From: CAWUKT01 sp963923035
Lineage (GTDB): Bacteria > Bacteroidota > Bacteroidia > J057 > JADKCL01
Direction of reading: 5' to 3'
DNA length: 9,964 bases
Assembly (NCBI GenBank): GCA_963923035.1
Contig: CAWUKT010000135.1
Location: 1 to 9,964 of the forward strand
The notes under the pieces: model-generated
The model's database searches: none
Told to the model about the DNA's origin: nothing
Seen by the model: only the letters and a program-made list of their open reading frames with translations
Part shown: piece after piece, positions 1 through 6,226 of the stretch
How the letters are laid out: each line of letters starts with the position of its first letter
Position numbering within the stretch: the stretch's first letter is position 1
Position numbers and translations under genes: made by a program

Positions 1-75
1 ATACCGTAAAGGTACGAATAAAATAGTTTATTAACTAATGAGCCGCCACACTAGCATGCCCCCAATATGAGCCCA

Positions 76-906
76 CTATTCTGAATCTTCTTCCGTCTCG
101 ACTTCGACTTCCACCACCTGTTCAGTGTTCTCCCGGCGTTTATAGTCCTCGGTGCTTTCACCCTCTTTGACAGCGTAAGGATTGTCGCTCAGGTCGATGA
201 TATAATGGACTGCCACGGTCCCCGCAACTACCGATAGAATCGGGGCAATGACGACCCCGGCGTAGGGGATATAGTACAGTCCCACATAGATACCGCCCAA
301 ACAAAATGCCACTAAGGCATTCTTGCGGGTAAACTTGATCGCATCGGAGATGGAAATGCGTCGGCGCTCGTTGGCGTAGTCCATGAACGAGAACCCGTAG
401 AAATAAAAGGCAATGAGGTAATAAAGCGTGTCATTGACCCAGCCTGGTAGTCCGTAAATGAAGGTGATGGTGTAGATCACCCCCATCCAAACCATCTGGA
501 GGAGCATATTCCGGAGGATGATCTTGAAGGCCCGGACGACATCTTCGACGTAATATTTGAAGATGAGAGGGTACTTGTTTCCCGTCAGGTGGTATTCGGT
601 GCGTTCTGAAAGGGGGGTAAGGATCGGCGTCATCAGGGTGAGAACCACATATTTGTTCATGTGGTACATCATGTAGATGAGAATGGCCTGCAATCCAACC
701 AGCAGAAACTCAGAGCCATCTTCCTCATTGAGGCCGCTTAAGTCAAGCTCTTTGAAGTTGTCCATGAGGACTTCACCACCAAAGTACATCCCAATTCCCA
801 ACACCAGTGGCACCAGAAAATTGAGCCACATGAAGGTGCGGAACATGAGAAGGACCGCGTCATAGTACGCTCTTATAGCGATGTATGGCTGCTGGAGCAG
901 GTTCAT
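76..906 (-). CDS. EI24/CysZ-like multi-pass inner-membrane protein
   Basis: The 276-residue product has about five to six hydrophobic segments, near residues 17-43, 67-95, 128-152, 161-176 and 196-237. The stretch from about 166 to 232 (a Phe/Tyr-rich helix, then MDY at 175-177, ERRRIS at 180-185, a basic loop, and a Gly/Pro-rich helix pair with IPYAG and PIL) fits the EI24 domain family, which includes the sulfate-uptake protein CysZ. The cargo of Bacteroidota members is not established, so sulfate transport should not be assumed. The C-terminal tail (about 247-276) is strongly acidic and probably cytoplasmic. The start codon overlaps the stop of the upstream sensor-like gene in an ATGA arrangement, suggesting translational coupling. 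ATG at 904-906 is the natural start and the stop is TAG. The family call is reasonably sure; the substrate is unknown. Confidence 0.8.
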   Translation of the reverse strand: MNLLQQPYIAIRAYYDAVLLMFRTFMWLNFLVPLVLGIGMYFGGEVLMDNFKELDLSGLNEEDGSEFLLVGLQAILIYMMYHMNKYVVLTLMTPILTPLSERTEYHLTGNKYPLIFKYYVEDVVRAFKIILRNMLLQMVWMGVIYTITFIYGLPGWVNDTLYYLIAFYFYGFSFMDYANERRRISISDAIKFTRKNALVAFCLGGIYVGLYYIPYAGVVIAPILSVVAGTVAVHYIIDLSDNPYAVKEGESTEDYKRRENTEQVVEVEVETEEDSE

Positions 907-1598
907 TCGGTCTCAGCACCCTCCGAATTCCCGGATTCGATGAGCTTCATATTGGTGACCCGCTGGAGGGTCTCGTTGGTACGTCGACTGACCGCATAGG
1001 TCACCACCATGGTGGCGATTTGGTGGTTGAGGGAGTTGATGGGCGCGGCATAGAGCGCTTCTTTGGCACTGGCCTCCACGACCATCGGTTTATCGACGAC
1101 CCGGGGTACAGTCGGGATGACATCGAGAATAAACTGGTTCTCGTATTTTTTGTCTGTTGACAGGTAGACATTGCCCACGCTGTCGACGACCATGACCAGC
1201 TCGACTTCGGTCTGCTGGACCATTTCGATGAGAAATTGGTTCAGCTGTTCCTTGTTCCCGCGGATCATTTCCGCCCGGACGGAGTTTCCGAGGGCCTTGC
1301 CGACCGCATTGAGCTGCTGTTCGTTGCGGTAGGCAACGAGTTCGGCCATTTCTTGTCCCCTCTCGACGAGGGCTTCCTCATAGGTTTCCTTTTGCTTGCC
1401 TTGCTTGTGGTTTTGGTACAGCCAGGTCCCGATATTGCCCGCCGCAAGGATGACGACGAGGATCAGGGCGGCCCGGTTACGGGCAAACCAACCAGTGGCT
1501 TCCTGGCCTACGGTTGGGGGGAGGGTTTTCGGGGTTTCTTTTTTCTCCATGACGAACAGGGTCAGCATTTCTCCGACTGATCGGACAGCCGGGCTCAT
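903..1598 (-). CDS. Single-pass membrane protein with CACHE/PAS-like extracytoplasmic domain
   Basis: The reading frame gives 231 residues from the ATG at 1596-1598. In-frame ATGs at 1568 and 1550 are credible alternatives; the last would start with MEKKETPK and remove a non-typical N-terminus. There is one hydrophobic helix at about 43-61, then a helical stretch (70-105) and a region with the look of a single CACHE or PAS-like ligand-binding fold: a long helix ending MVQQTEVELVMVVDS (126-140), VGNVYLST (141-148), then PINSLNHQIATMVVTYAV (186-203). In sensor kinases and chemoreceptors this pattern (VVD-x-GxVxxST, later xPIxxxxxxxGxxxxxY) lies outside the membrane and is followed by an output domain. 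Here the protein ends without one. It overlaps the EI24-like gene by 4 bp, so the two are probably made together. No clear promoter was seen in the 93 bp upstream. The domain call is by eye and moderately sure. Confidence 0.65.
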   Translation of the reverse strand: MSPAVRSVGEMLTLFVMEKKETPKTLPPTVGQEATGWFARNRAALILVVILAAGNIGTWLYQNHKQGKQKETYEEALVERGQEMAELVAYRNEQQLNAVGKALGNSVRAEMIRGNKEQLNQFLIEMVQQTEVELVMVVDSVGNVYLSTDKKYENQFILDVIPTVPRVVDKPMVVEASAKEALYAAPINSLNHQIATMVVTYAVSRRTNETLQRVTNMKLIESGNSEGAETE

Positions 1599-1691
1599 CC
1601 GAAGTTCGGTAATTATGGGGTTTTTTGGAAAGGTGGAACGCGATTATTGAGCATCAATCCTTTCCTCCAATTGGTGATCGGGAAGAATGCT

Positions 1692-2108
1692 TCAATCTTC
1701 CGGGGGGCTGCGTTTGCTTTTGTACCCGTATCCTCCCGCAAAGCCACCAATAAAGCTAAATATAGAAGCAATAATGGGGACGAGCAGGTCCGGAGAGTCT
1801 TTGAGGAAAACAATAAGAAATCCCACGAAGACGAATACAAAGAGCATGGTGGTGATGATGAACCAGCGAATTTGGTTCCGCTCTTTGTGGGCGCGTTCAT
1901 CCTTTTTGTCCACGTTGGTGAGGACGGTCCCGATATGCTCGGAGGTAACTTTTTCTGCGAGCGGGTTCGGCGTGCTTTGGATGGATGCAAATAGGCTGAG
2001 TACTTCACTGAACTCTTCTGGCGCTCTGGAAATGAATTCGGGCGCAATAGAATCTTCTTCCGCAGAAAATGAACTGCGGTTAAACGGTGCTTCGGGATGC
2101 GTGGCCAT
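1692..2108 (-). CDS. Small two-helix membrane protein, unknown function
   Basis: The 138-residue product has a soluble, acidic N-terminal half (1-78) and two predicted transmembrane helices at about 81-102 and 107-127, the second Gly-rich and ending GGFAGGYGYK (121-130), followed by a short basic tail. Just before the membrane is a segment PNPLAEKVTSEHIGTVLTNV (47-66) and a charged stretch DKKDERAHKERNQ. I have the impression of related small Bacteroidota proteins with a 'kLTpEHI' segment followed by two helices, but know of no assigned function. DUF2335-type proteins share the outline (soluble stretch, charged linker, two helices), and that link is speculative. The ATG at 2106-2108 lies 4 bp after the stop of the 86-residue gene upstream, so the two are very likely co-transcribed from the promoter at 2396-2426. 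Confidence 0.75.
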   Translation of the reverse strand: MATHPEAPFNRSSFSAEEDSIAPEFISRAPEEFSEVLSLFASIQSTPNPLAEKVTSEHIGTVLTNVDKKDERAHKERNQIRWFIITTMLFVFVFVGFLIVFLKDSPDLLVPIIASIFSFIGGFAGGYGYKSKRSPPED

Positions 2109-2112
2109 AGGA

Positions 2113-2373
2113 CTACAATGCTTCTTCTAAGGCCCTCAAAATGTCGCTTTGCACCGTAGACTGAATATATCTGGTGATCATGGCTCCCAGGGCACCGGAA
2201 ACCAAGGCGCCGGAGGCATAGGTGGCTACCTGGGGCTTCTCGCGGATAATCCTTGCCAGCTTGTGGAGTTGTTGATTCAGCTCTCTATAATTGAGCTGAT
2301 CACTTTGCTTGGTGGTGGGGGCTTGGACTAGGTTTCTCCCGTCTCTTTTGCCTTCTCCCTCTATTAATCTCAT
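2113..2373 (-). CDS. 86-residue glycine-zipper protein, unknown function
   Basis: A short polar N-terminus (1-30) is followed by an amphipathic helix (about 31-47, ELNQQLHKLARIIREKP), a hydrophobic segment with regularly spaced small residues SGALVSGALGAMI (54-66), and a charged helical tail (69-86). Such Gly/Ala spacing is typical of tightly packing membrane helices, and the outline vaguely recalls the ElaB/YqjD type of small membrane-associated proteins, with no sequence match I would defend. It starts with ATG at 2371-2373, about 20 bases downstream of an exact Bacteroidota-type promoter, and is the first gene of an operon with the two-helix protein 4 bp downstream. That context makes it a real gene despite its size. 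Function not recognised. Confidence 0.7.
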   Translation of the reverse strand: MRLIEGEGKRDGRNLVQAPTTKQSDQLNYRELNQQLHKLARIIREKPQVATYASGALVSGALGAMITRYIQSTVQSDILRALEEAL

Positions 2374-2395
2374 AATCCTGTCCTTAAGATTTACC

Positions 2396-2426
2396 CAAAT
2401 TTACGCCTATTCCCCCGGACTTTCAA
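2396..2426 (-). promoter_or_regulatory. Bacteroidota-type promoter of the 2373-1692 operon
   Basis: On the minus strand TAAATTTG (2403 to 2396) matches the Bacteroidota -7 consensus TAnnTTTG exactly. TTG (2426 to 2424) lies 20 bp upstream, in the usual position of the -33 element. Transcription would begin near 2390, giving a leader of under 20 bases before the ATG at 2373. It lies between the 246-residue gene and the 86-residue gene, so the latter need not depend on read-through. Confidence 0.7.
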
Positions 2427-2474
2427 TACCTCCCCTCACTTTTCCCCACTTTTAATTTCATTCTCCTAATTTTA

Positions 2475-3215
2475 TTACTTCTGAATGCTGTCCTTTTCCT
2501 GGGTCCAGTCGCGGGCGAGATCGATGAGGTCCATGACATCGGTTGAGCTCTTAACGCCGCGTTCGACAGCTTCTAAAATCTGCTCTTTTTGGACATCCAC
2601 TGTGCTTTGGAGGTCCTGGTAATCGTTGCGGACTTCGTTCATCCAGGTATAAAGGAAAAACAGGATAATGCCCGTCATGAGCAGGGGAATGAACATGAGG
2701 AGGGCGCCGACCCGTCGGATCCAGGTGCTGCGGGATGTAGGAGGGGGAAGGGAAATGGTTTTTGAATCGCGGGGAGATTCGGGAGAAGAGTCGTGGCCTT
2801 CAAATCGTTGGAAGGTCAATTCTAGCCCGGTGGATTCCTGCAAATGCCGCTGAAGAAAGGCGGCCATCCAATCAGGACCAATGGCGTAAAGGGCTTGGGC
2901 CACCCGGGCGGGAGCCAAATTCACTTGCAGGGCTTGGTCTTGTTGTAGGATGGTCACTTCAAGGAGCCCAAAGGCACTTCGCCGTTCCAGCAGCCGCTGG
3001 TGGGTGGGCATAGGGGACACAAGGTCGACCCGGCCGAGCACTGCTCCCGATTCAGGCGGAGCGGAAGACGTTTCGCCCCCGGCATAATAAGGGCGCTCCA
3101 TCGCCTGGACCTCAGCTTCCAACTCGGCAATCGCATTGATTTTCAGAGCTTTTCCCAATCCTTCGACGGAGGAGTGGGGGGCGGTAGAGCTAAAGTGAAG
3201 TGAGAAGCGATCCAT
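2475..3215 (-). CDS. Single-pass membrane protein with large N-terminal soluble domain, unknown
   Basis: From the ATG at 3213-3215 the product is 246 residues. The frame opens six codons earlier with a TTG, which I do not favour. Residues 1-140 look like a soluble domain: a helix at 17-40, strands with a hydrophobic core around 81-100 (FGLLEVTILQQDQALQVNL), and helices 102-130. A Ser/Pro-rich linker (142-160) ends in a PPP run. After the basic patch WIRR there is one strong transmembrane helix at about 169-191, then a 55-residue charged, probably coiled-coil tail (194-246). With Arg on the N side of the helix, the large domain is probably cytoplasmic and the tail outside. I do not recognise the family. 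It sits just upstream of two more small membrane-protein genes on the same strand, but a separate promoter lies between them. No promoter of its own with the exact TAnnTTTG was found in the upstream gap. Confidence 0.7.
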   Translation of the reverse strand: MDRFSLHFSSTAPHSSVEGLGKALKINAIAELEAEVQAMERPYYAGGETSSAPPESGAVLGRVDLVSPMPTHQRLLERRSAFGLLEVTILQQDQALQVNLAPARVAQALYAIGPDWMAAFLQRHLQESTGLELTFQRFEGHDSSPESPRDSKTISLPPPTSRSTWIRRVGALLMFIPLLMTGIILFFLYTWMNEVRNDYQDLQSTVDVQKEQILEAVERGVKSSTDVMDLIDLARDWTQEKDSIQK

Positions 3216-3586
3216 AGGTTCGAGGTTGTACAATCGTTTACCGGGGCAATTTATGCTTTTCTCCCGCTAAAAGGGAGAGATTGTCAAACCGGTGAGGGAT
3301 TTGGGGCGTGCTGTGATGGGAATCGGCTGTAAATGAGGGGATAGCGATAGGGTTCTGGTGATTTTAACCAAAAGATGCTGGCCCGTTATGCATTTGCACG
3401 GGTAGCCTGCCGAGAAACAGGCATTCTGATTGGTCCGTCCAGTTTTACAATGAGGATAAGGCCAAATGATTCCCGGACCATCCCGAATGGGATGGCCAGA
3501 AAAAAGCCAATAAGAACATTCCGCAAAGGCGGAGATCAATGGACAACCAATGTCAATTCAATCCACAACTCTGAGGCACAGGCATT
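3216..3586. other. Intergenic region with a series of short hairpins
   Basis: I see no convincing gene in these 371 bases. The one longer minus-strand frame (3267-3539) has a basic, cysteine-scattered product unlike its neighbours. What is visible is a row of inverted repeats: TCTCCC/GGGAGA (3260-3278), CCCGT/ACGGG (3382-3402), GCCTG/CAGGC (3405-3422), a perfect CCATCCC/GGGATGG with a GAAT loop (3478-3495), and TCCGC/GCGGA (3520-3533). None is followed by a good T-run on either strand. The last, read on the minus strand, is followed by a loose T-rich stretch and could be a weak terminator for the XRE-like gene. The rest could be a structured leader or small RNA. Confidence 0.4.
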
Positions 3587-3973
3587 TCATTCTTTGCCTT
3601 CATAGTTGTTCAGGCGCTCCCGCAGCAGCTTCACCATGTCTCTGAGATCGTCATTGGCCTTTCTCAGGTCCTGGTTGGCGTTTTTGAGATAATCAATCTC
3701 AAGTTGCATTTGGGAGGCGTCTTCGCTGCCCATGCCGGGGCCCTTCGTATAAGGAGTATTGCTACTTAGGCCCAGATAGCGGACATATTCCATAAAAAAG
3801 TCGTGGTCCAGCGCCATAGAGAGCTTGACCAATAACTTCGTGTCTACGGATTGACGGCGAAAAATGCCATATATGTTCTGCTTCGACGTATTAATCTTAT
3901 TACCAAGTTCAGTGGGTCCAATTCGTTTTTCCTTGGCCACCATTTTGATAATTTTTCCAATGTGAAATTCCAT
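3587..3973 (-). CDS. XRE-like helix-turn-helix protein with C-terminal coiled coil
   Basis: From the ATG at 3971-3973 the product is 128 residues. The open frame extends 11 codons further only by using a TTG. Residues 4-62 have the pattern of a small Cro/CI-type DNA-binding domain seen in Bacteroidota: HIGKIIKMVAKEKRI, then TELGNKINTSKQNIYGIFRR (21-40) covering helices 2 and 3 with the recognition helix around 30-40, then the 'DTKLLVKLSMALDHDFF' helices (44-60). A flexible linker (66-88) leads to a heptad-rich segment (89-125) likely to dimerise the protein. It is probably a transcription factor acting in the cytoplasm. It is monocistronic as far as can be seen, and its upstream region carries a perfect 17-bp palindrome that could be its own operator. 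Targets are unknown. The fold call is good; the role is inferred. Confidence 0.8.
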   Translation of the reverse strand: MEFHIGKIIKMVAKEKRIGPTELGNKINTSKQNIYGIFRRQSVDTKLLVKLSMALDHDFFMEYVRYLGLSSNTPYTKGPGMGSEDASQMQLEIDYLKNANQDLRKANDDLRDMVKLLRERLNNYEGKE

Positions 3974-4025
3974 CCTGATTTGATTAAATAATTTAAGTCT
4001 CTCCAAAAAAAAGAACGCAACTAAA

Positions 4026-4085
4026 TCAAAAACTAAGGACCTCGTCGGTACCGGAACTTCCGGTAATAAAATAACGGGTCAGCAT
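4026..4085 (-). CDS. Possible 19-codon leader ORF upstream of the XRE gene
   Basis: On the minus strand an AGGAGA (4098 to 4093) lies 7 bases before an ATG at 4083-4085, the best Shine-Dalgarno arrangement in the window. The frame reads MLTRYFITGSSGTDEVLSF and stops at TGA (4026-4028), 52 bases before the ATG of the XRE-like gene. The central ITGSSGT part is encoded by the 17-bp palindrome, so peptide and DNA element overlap. It could be a leader peptide, a real microprotein, or chance: 19 codons is too short for statistics. Bacteroidota do not rely strongly on Shine-Dalgarno sequences, which weakens the argument. Confidence 0.3.
   Translation of the reverse strand: MLTRYFITGSSGTDEVLSF
4049..4065. 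promoter_or_regulatory. Perfect 17-bp palindrome, candidate operator
   Basis: TACCGGAACTTCCGGTA has two perfect 8-bp arms around a central C. It lies 76 bp upstream of the start of the XRE-like regulator. Dimeric XRE-type proteins commonly bind such symmetrical sites, so autoregulation is a reasonable inference. No second copy was noticed elsewhere in the window. Confidence 0.45.
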
Positions 4086-4136
4086 TTTAATCTCTCCTTA
4101 AAGCTTCTCAGGTAATGTTGTTTCAACACAATGTGC

Positions 4137-4231
4137 TATTCTACACTTTTGGTACGTCCCAATCTTTTCAAACAATAATAAAAATGTAGAATATTATTCT
4201 TAAAAACAATGTTCCTTGTTCATTTAGAATA
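4137..4231. repeat. Cluster of AGAATA/TATTCT elements in inverted and direct orientation
   Basis: TATTCTACA (4137-4145) and TGTAGAATA (4185-4193) form a perfect 9-bp inverted repeat 39 bp apart. AGAATATTATTCT (4188-4200) is a perfect 13-bp palindrome sharing the second arm. TTAGAATAG at 4224-4232 gives a further AGAATA copy. The cluster lies 137-231 bp upstream of the kinase start and could be a binding region. In AT-rich DNA such repeats also occur by chance. Confidence 0.35.
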
Positions 4232-4367
4232 GAAAATGTCACGGTTTCGGAAAATAAGAGGGGAAGATATATTTCTGAAAAATAAATATTACTTTTCGTC
4301 TGGTAATGCTCCAGTTGACTTGGGAAACAAAAAGACGAAGTTCCCCCGACCTTAGGACCAATTTAGG

Positions 4368-6221
4368 ATGGCCATAAATAATTCGATGAATGCTTCGGGA
4401 ATACCTTTTCAGAGGGAAGTCATTTCTCTTTGGGACGGTTCTGTGGGTGCCATCATGGCATGGGCGAAGCACGTCAATTGGTCCATTTGTTACCTCAATC
4501 CTTATTTCCAAGCTCAACTGGGTCTCGATCAGAATGAATGGCCGACCTTTACGGCGGATACTGAGCGTCGTCTCCGGGCGGCTTGGGACAAGTTCGGGCA
4601 GGAGTCAGTGGAAGGGCAAGCCATTGATTTGGTTTGTCAAATGAAATCCGGTCAGGAATTGAGTTTTACCGGCATCCTGACTCCGTACCAAAAAGAAGGG
4701 CGGTTGACAGGTGCCTGGATTTCCTTGACCCCTGTTTCCATTTCCCAACCATCTATTCCCCGCAGCCAGACCTATTTCGATTCCCTCTTTGACCATCCCC
4801 ATTTGGGAATTGGTTTTTGTGATCCCAACGGCCGTTTGTACCGCATCAACGAGGCCCTGCGGCATTTGCTCAAGTTACCGGCTCAATTGGCCTTGGTTCT
4901 GAACCTTCCCGATTTGTGTTTGGGCAGTCCTGAGAAAATCGAGGCGGCATTGGCGGAATTGGCCTCTGGCAAGCAGGATCAGGTCCAACTGGCCGAAGTG
5001 CTGAGGTGTGAATTCCATGAGCCGATTCCCTGTGAATTGTTTTTGCGGGCTATCAAGGGAGCAAGGGGGGAGGTCGAAGAAATTCTGGTCACGATCGAGG
5101 ATTTGTCGGACTCCATCGCCCAGCAGGATGCCTTGGCGAGAAGTGAGGAGCGGTTTCGGTCCTTGTTCGAGAAGGCTCCTTTCCCGATTGGGTTGCGTGA
5201 TCTGGAAACCAACCGCTTGGTAGATGCCAACGATGCCCTGAAGGAGATTTTTGGGACGGCAGAGAAGAACCCCATCGGGATGCACCGGCGGGAATATATC
5301 CATACGGAGAATGCCAAGTTGGAGGCGCAATTGATGGAAAAGTTGCGGCGGCGGGAGATCAGTTCCTATTCTCTGGAAAAGATTTACAACAAGGGGGATG
5401 GGGGGCAAATTCAGGGGATCATGACCCGGATGTTGCTGGAAATGCAGGGGAAGCCTTACGCGGTGGCTTTTATCAATGACGTCACGACCTACAAGGAACA
5501 GGAAAAAAAGCTGGCGGCGCAGAACCAACAATTGCAGCTGATCAACGATCAGCTGGACCGGTTCATTTACAGTGCGACCCACGAATTGCGGGCCCCCCTG
5601 ACGAGTATCCTGGGCCTGATTTCCCTGATCCGCAACGAACCCATCAATCCCGAGACGGAGGCGTACCTCACCCTCCAGGAACAGAGTGTGATGAAGCTCG
5701 ACGCCTACCTGCGGAAGATCATCGTCCATTCGGACAACAACAATTCCGCGCTGGACATTTCCATGGTGGACCTCCAGATGATGGTCCAGCAATTGTACCG
5801 GGAGATGCTCCCGGAGGAAGTGGTCGAAATGGAGACCGAGGTGATTTCACGATTGGACAGTCCCTTCTATTCCGACCCGAATCGGGTCCGCACCATTGTC
5901 CAAAACCTCCTGTCCAATGCCATTCAATTCGCCGACTTCCAAAAATCGCAACCTTTTGTCCGCACCTACCTCGAACCGAGGCCGGGGGGAATCCGGATTC
6001 GCGTAGAAGACAACGGGATCGGGATTGAGACCAGCATCCAGCCCCAGGTATTTGAAATGCTGTTCCGAGGCTCCATCCACTCAAAAGGGTCAGGAATGGG
6101 GCTTTTCATTGCGGATGAAATGGTGCGGAAATTGGGCGGTGACATCTCCTTGAAATCGACCCACGGGGAAGGGACCATCTTTGTGGTCGACTTGCCGACC
6201 TATACGCCGGATTATTCCTGA
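4368..6221 (+). CDS. Soluble PAS-domain sensor histidine kinase
   Basis: The 617-residue product has no transmembrane helix and should be cytoplasmic. Three PAS-like regions can be read: a degenerate one at about 20-125, one at 134-248 (YFDSLFDHPHLGIGFCDPNG) and a clearer one at 259-378 (ERFRSLFEKAPFPIGLRD to AFINDVTTYKEQEK), linked by a coiled coil (374-396). The HisKA domain carries the H-box SATHELRAPLTSI with His405 as the phospho-acceptor. The HATPase_c domain has the N-box VQNLLSNAIQF (511-521), G1 VEDNGIGI (546-553), an F-box around 562-567 and G2 GSGMGL (574-579). All catalytic motifs look intact. No receiver domain is fused and no response-regulator gene lies in the window, so it is an orphan kinase here. 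The ligand cannot be told from sequence. ATG at 4368 is the first start; Met7 is an alternative. Its stop is 5 bp from that of the convergent glycosyltransferase. Confidence 0.93.
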   Translation: MAINNSMNASGIPFQREVISLWDGSVGAIMAWAKHVNWSICYLNPYFQAQLGLDQNEWPTFTADTERRLRAAWDKFGQESVEGQAIDLVCQMKSGQELSFTGILTPYQKEGRLTGAWISLTPVSISQPSIPRSQTYFDSLFDHPHLGIGFCDPNGRLYRINEALRHLLKLPAQLALVLNLPDLCLGSPEKIEAALAELASGKQDQVQLAEVLRCEFHEPIPCELFLRAIKGARGEVEEILVTIEDLSDSIAQQDALARSEERFRSLFEKAPFPIGLRDLETNRLVDANDALKEIFGTAEKNPIGMHRREYIHTENAKLEAQLMEKLRRREISSYSLEKIYNKGDGGQIQGIMTRMLLEMQGKPYAVAFINDVTTYKEQEKKLAAQNQQLQLINDQLDRFIYSATHELRAPLTSILGLISLIRNEPINPETEAYLTLQEQSVMKLDAYLRKIIVHSDNNNSALDISMVDLQMMVQQLYREMLPEEVVEMETEVISRLDSPFYSDPNRVRTIVQNLLSNAIQFADFQKSQPFVRTYLEPRPGGIRIRVEDNGIGIETSIQPQVFEMLFRGSIHSKGSGMGLFIADEMVRKLGGDISLKSTHGEGTIFVVDLPTYTPDYS

Positions 6222-6226
6222 GCCTT

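Larger units (their letters stand above)
3974..4367. other. AT-rich divergent intergenic region between XRE gene and histidine kinase
   Basis: This 394-bp gap separates divergently transcribed regulator genes and is clearly richer in A/T than the coding sequence around it. It holds a 17-bp palindrome (4049-4065), a possible small ORF on the minus strand (4026-4085), short inverted repeats TGTTG/CAACA (4116-4128) and CACA/TGTG (4127-4135), and several AGAATA/TATTCT units (4137-4231). Near-matches to the TAnnTTTG element occur on the plus strand at 4144-4151 (CACTTTTG) and 4290-4297 (TACTTTTC). Neither has a good -33 partner, so I do not annotate a promoter for the kinase. Confidence 0.5.

Noticed and set aside
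1627..1665. GGAAAGG/CCTTTCC inverted repeat with a small ATTGA/TCAAT stem inside, as terminator between 1692 and 1598
   Set aside because: On the minus strand it is followed by A residues rather than T residues, so it does not look like an intrinsic terminator.
3267..3539. 90-codon minus-strand frame in the gap before the XRE gene
   Set aside because: It has no promoter or ribosome site, its composition is unlike its neighbours, and the DNA is better explained by hairpins. It is not fully excluded.
3974..4006. N-terminal extension of the XRE-like protein using a TTG start
   Set aside because: The ATG at 3973 begins just before the helix-turn-helix domain as in its relatives; the extra 11 residues match nothing expected.
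4076..4087. 12-bp sequence shared with 1559-1570 (GGGTCAGCATTT), both near an ATG on the minus strand
   Set aside because: The flanks differ completely. A single 12-bp match with a common ATG-CTG-ACC start is probably chance.
4875..5792. Long 305-codon minus-strand frame inside the kinase
   Set aside because: It is antisense to clearly conserved PAS and HisKA sequence and its product is rich in Gln, His and Leu, as expected of a shadow frame.
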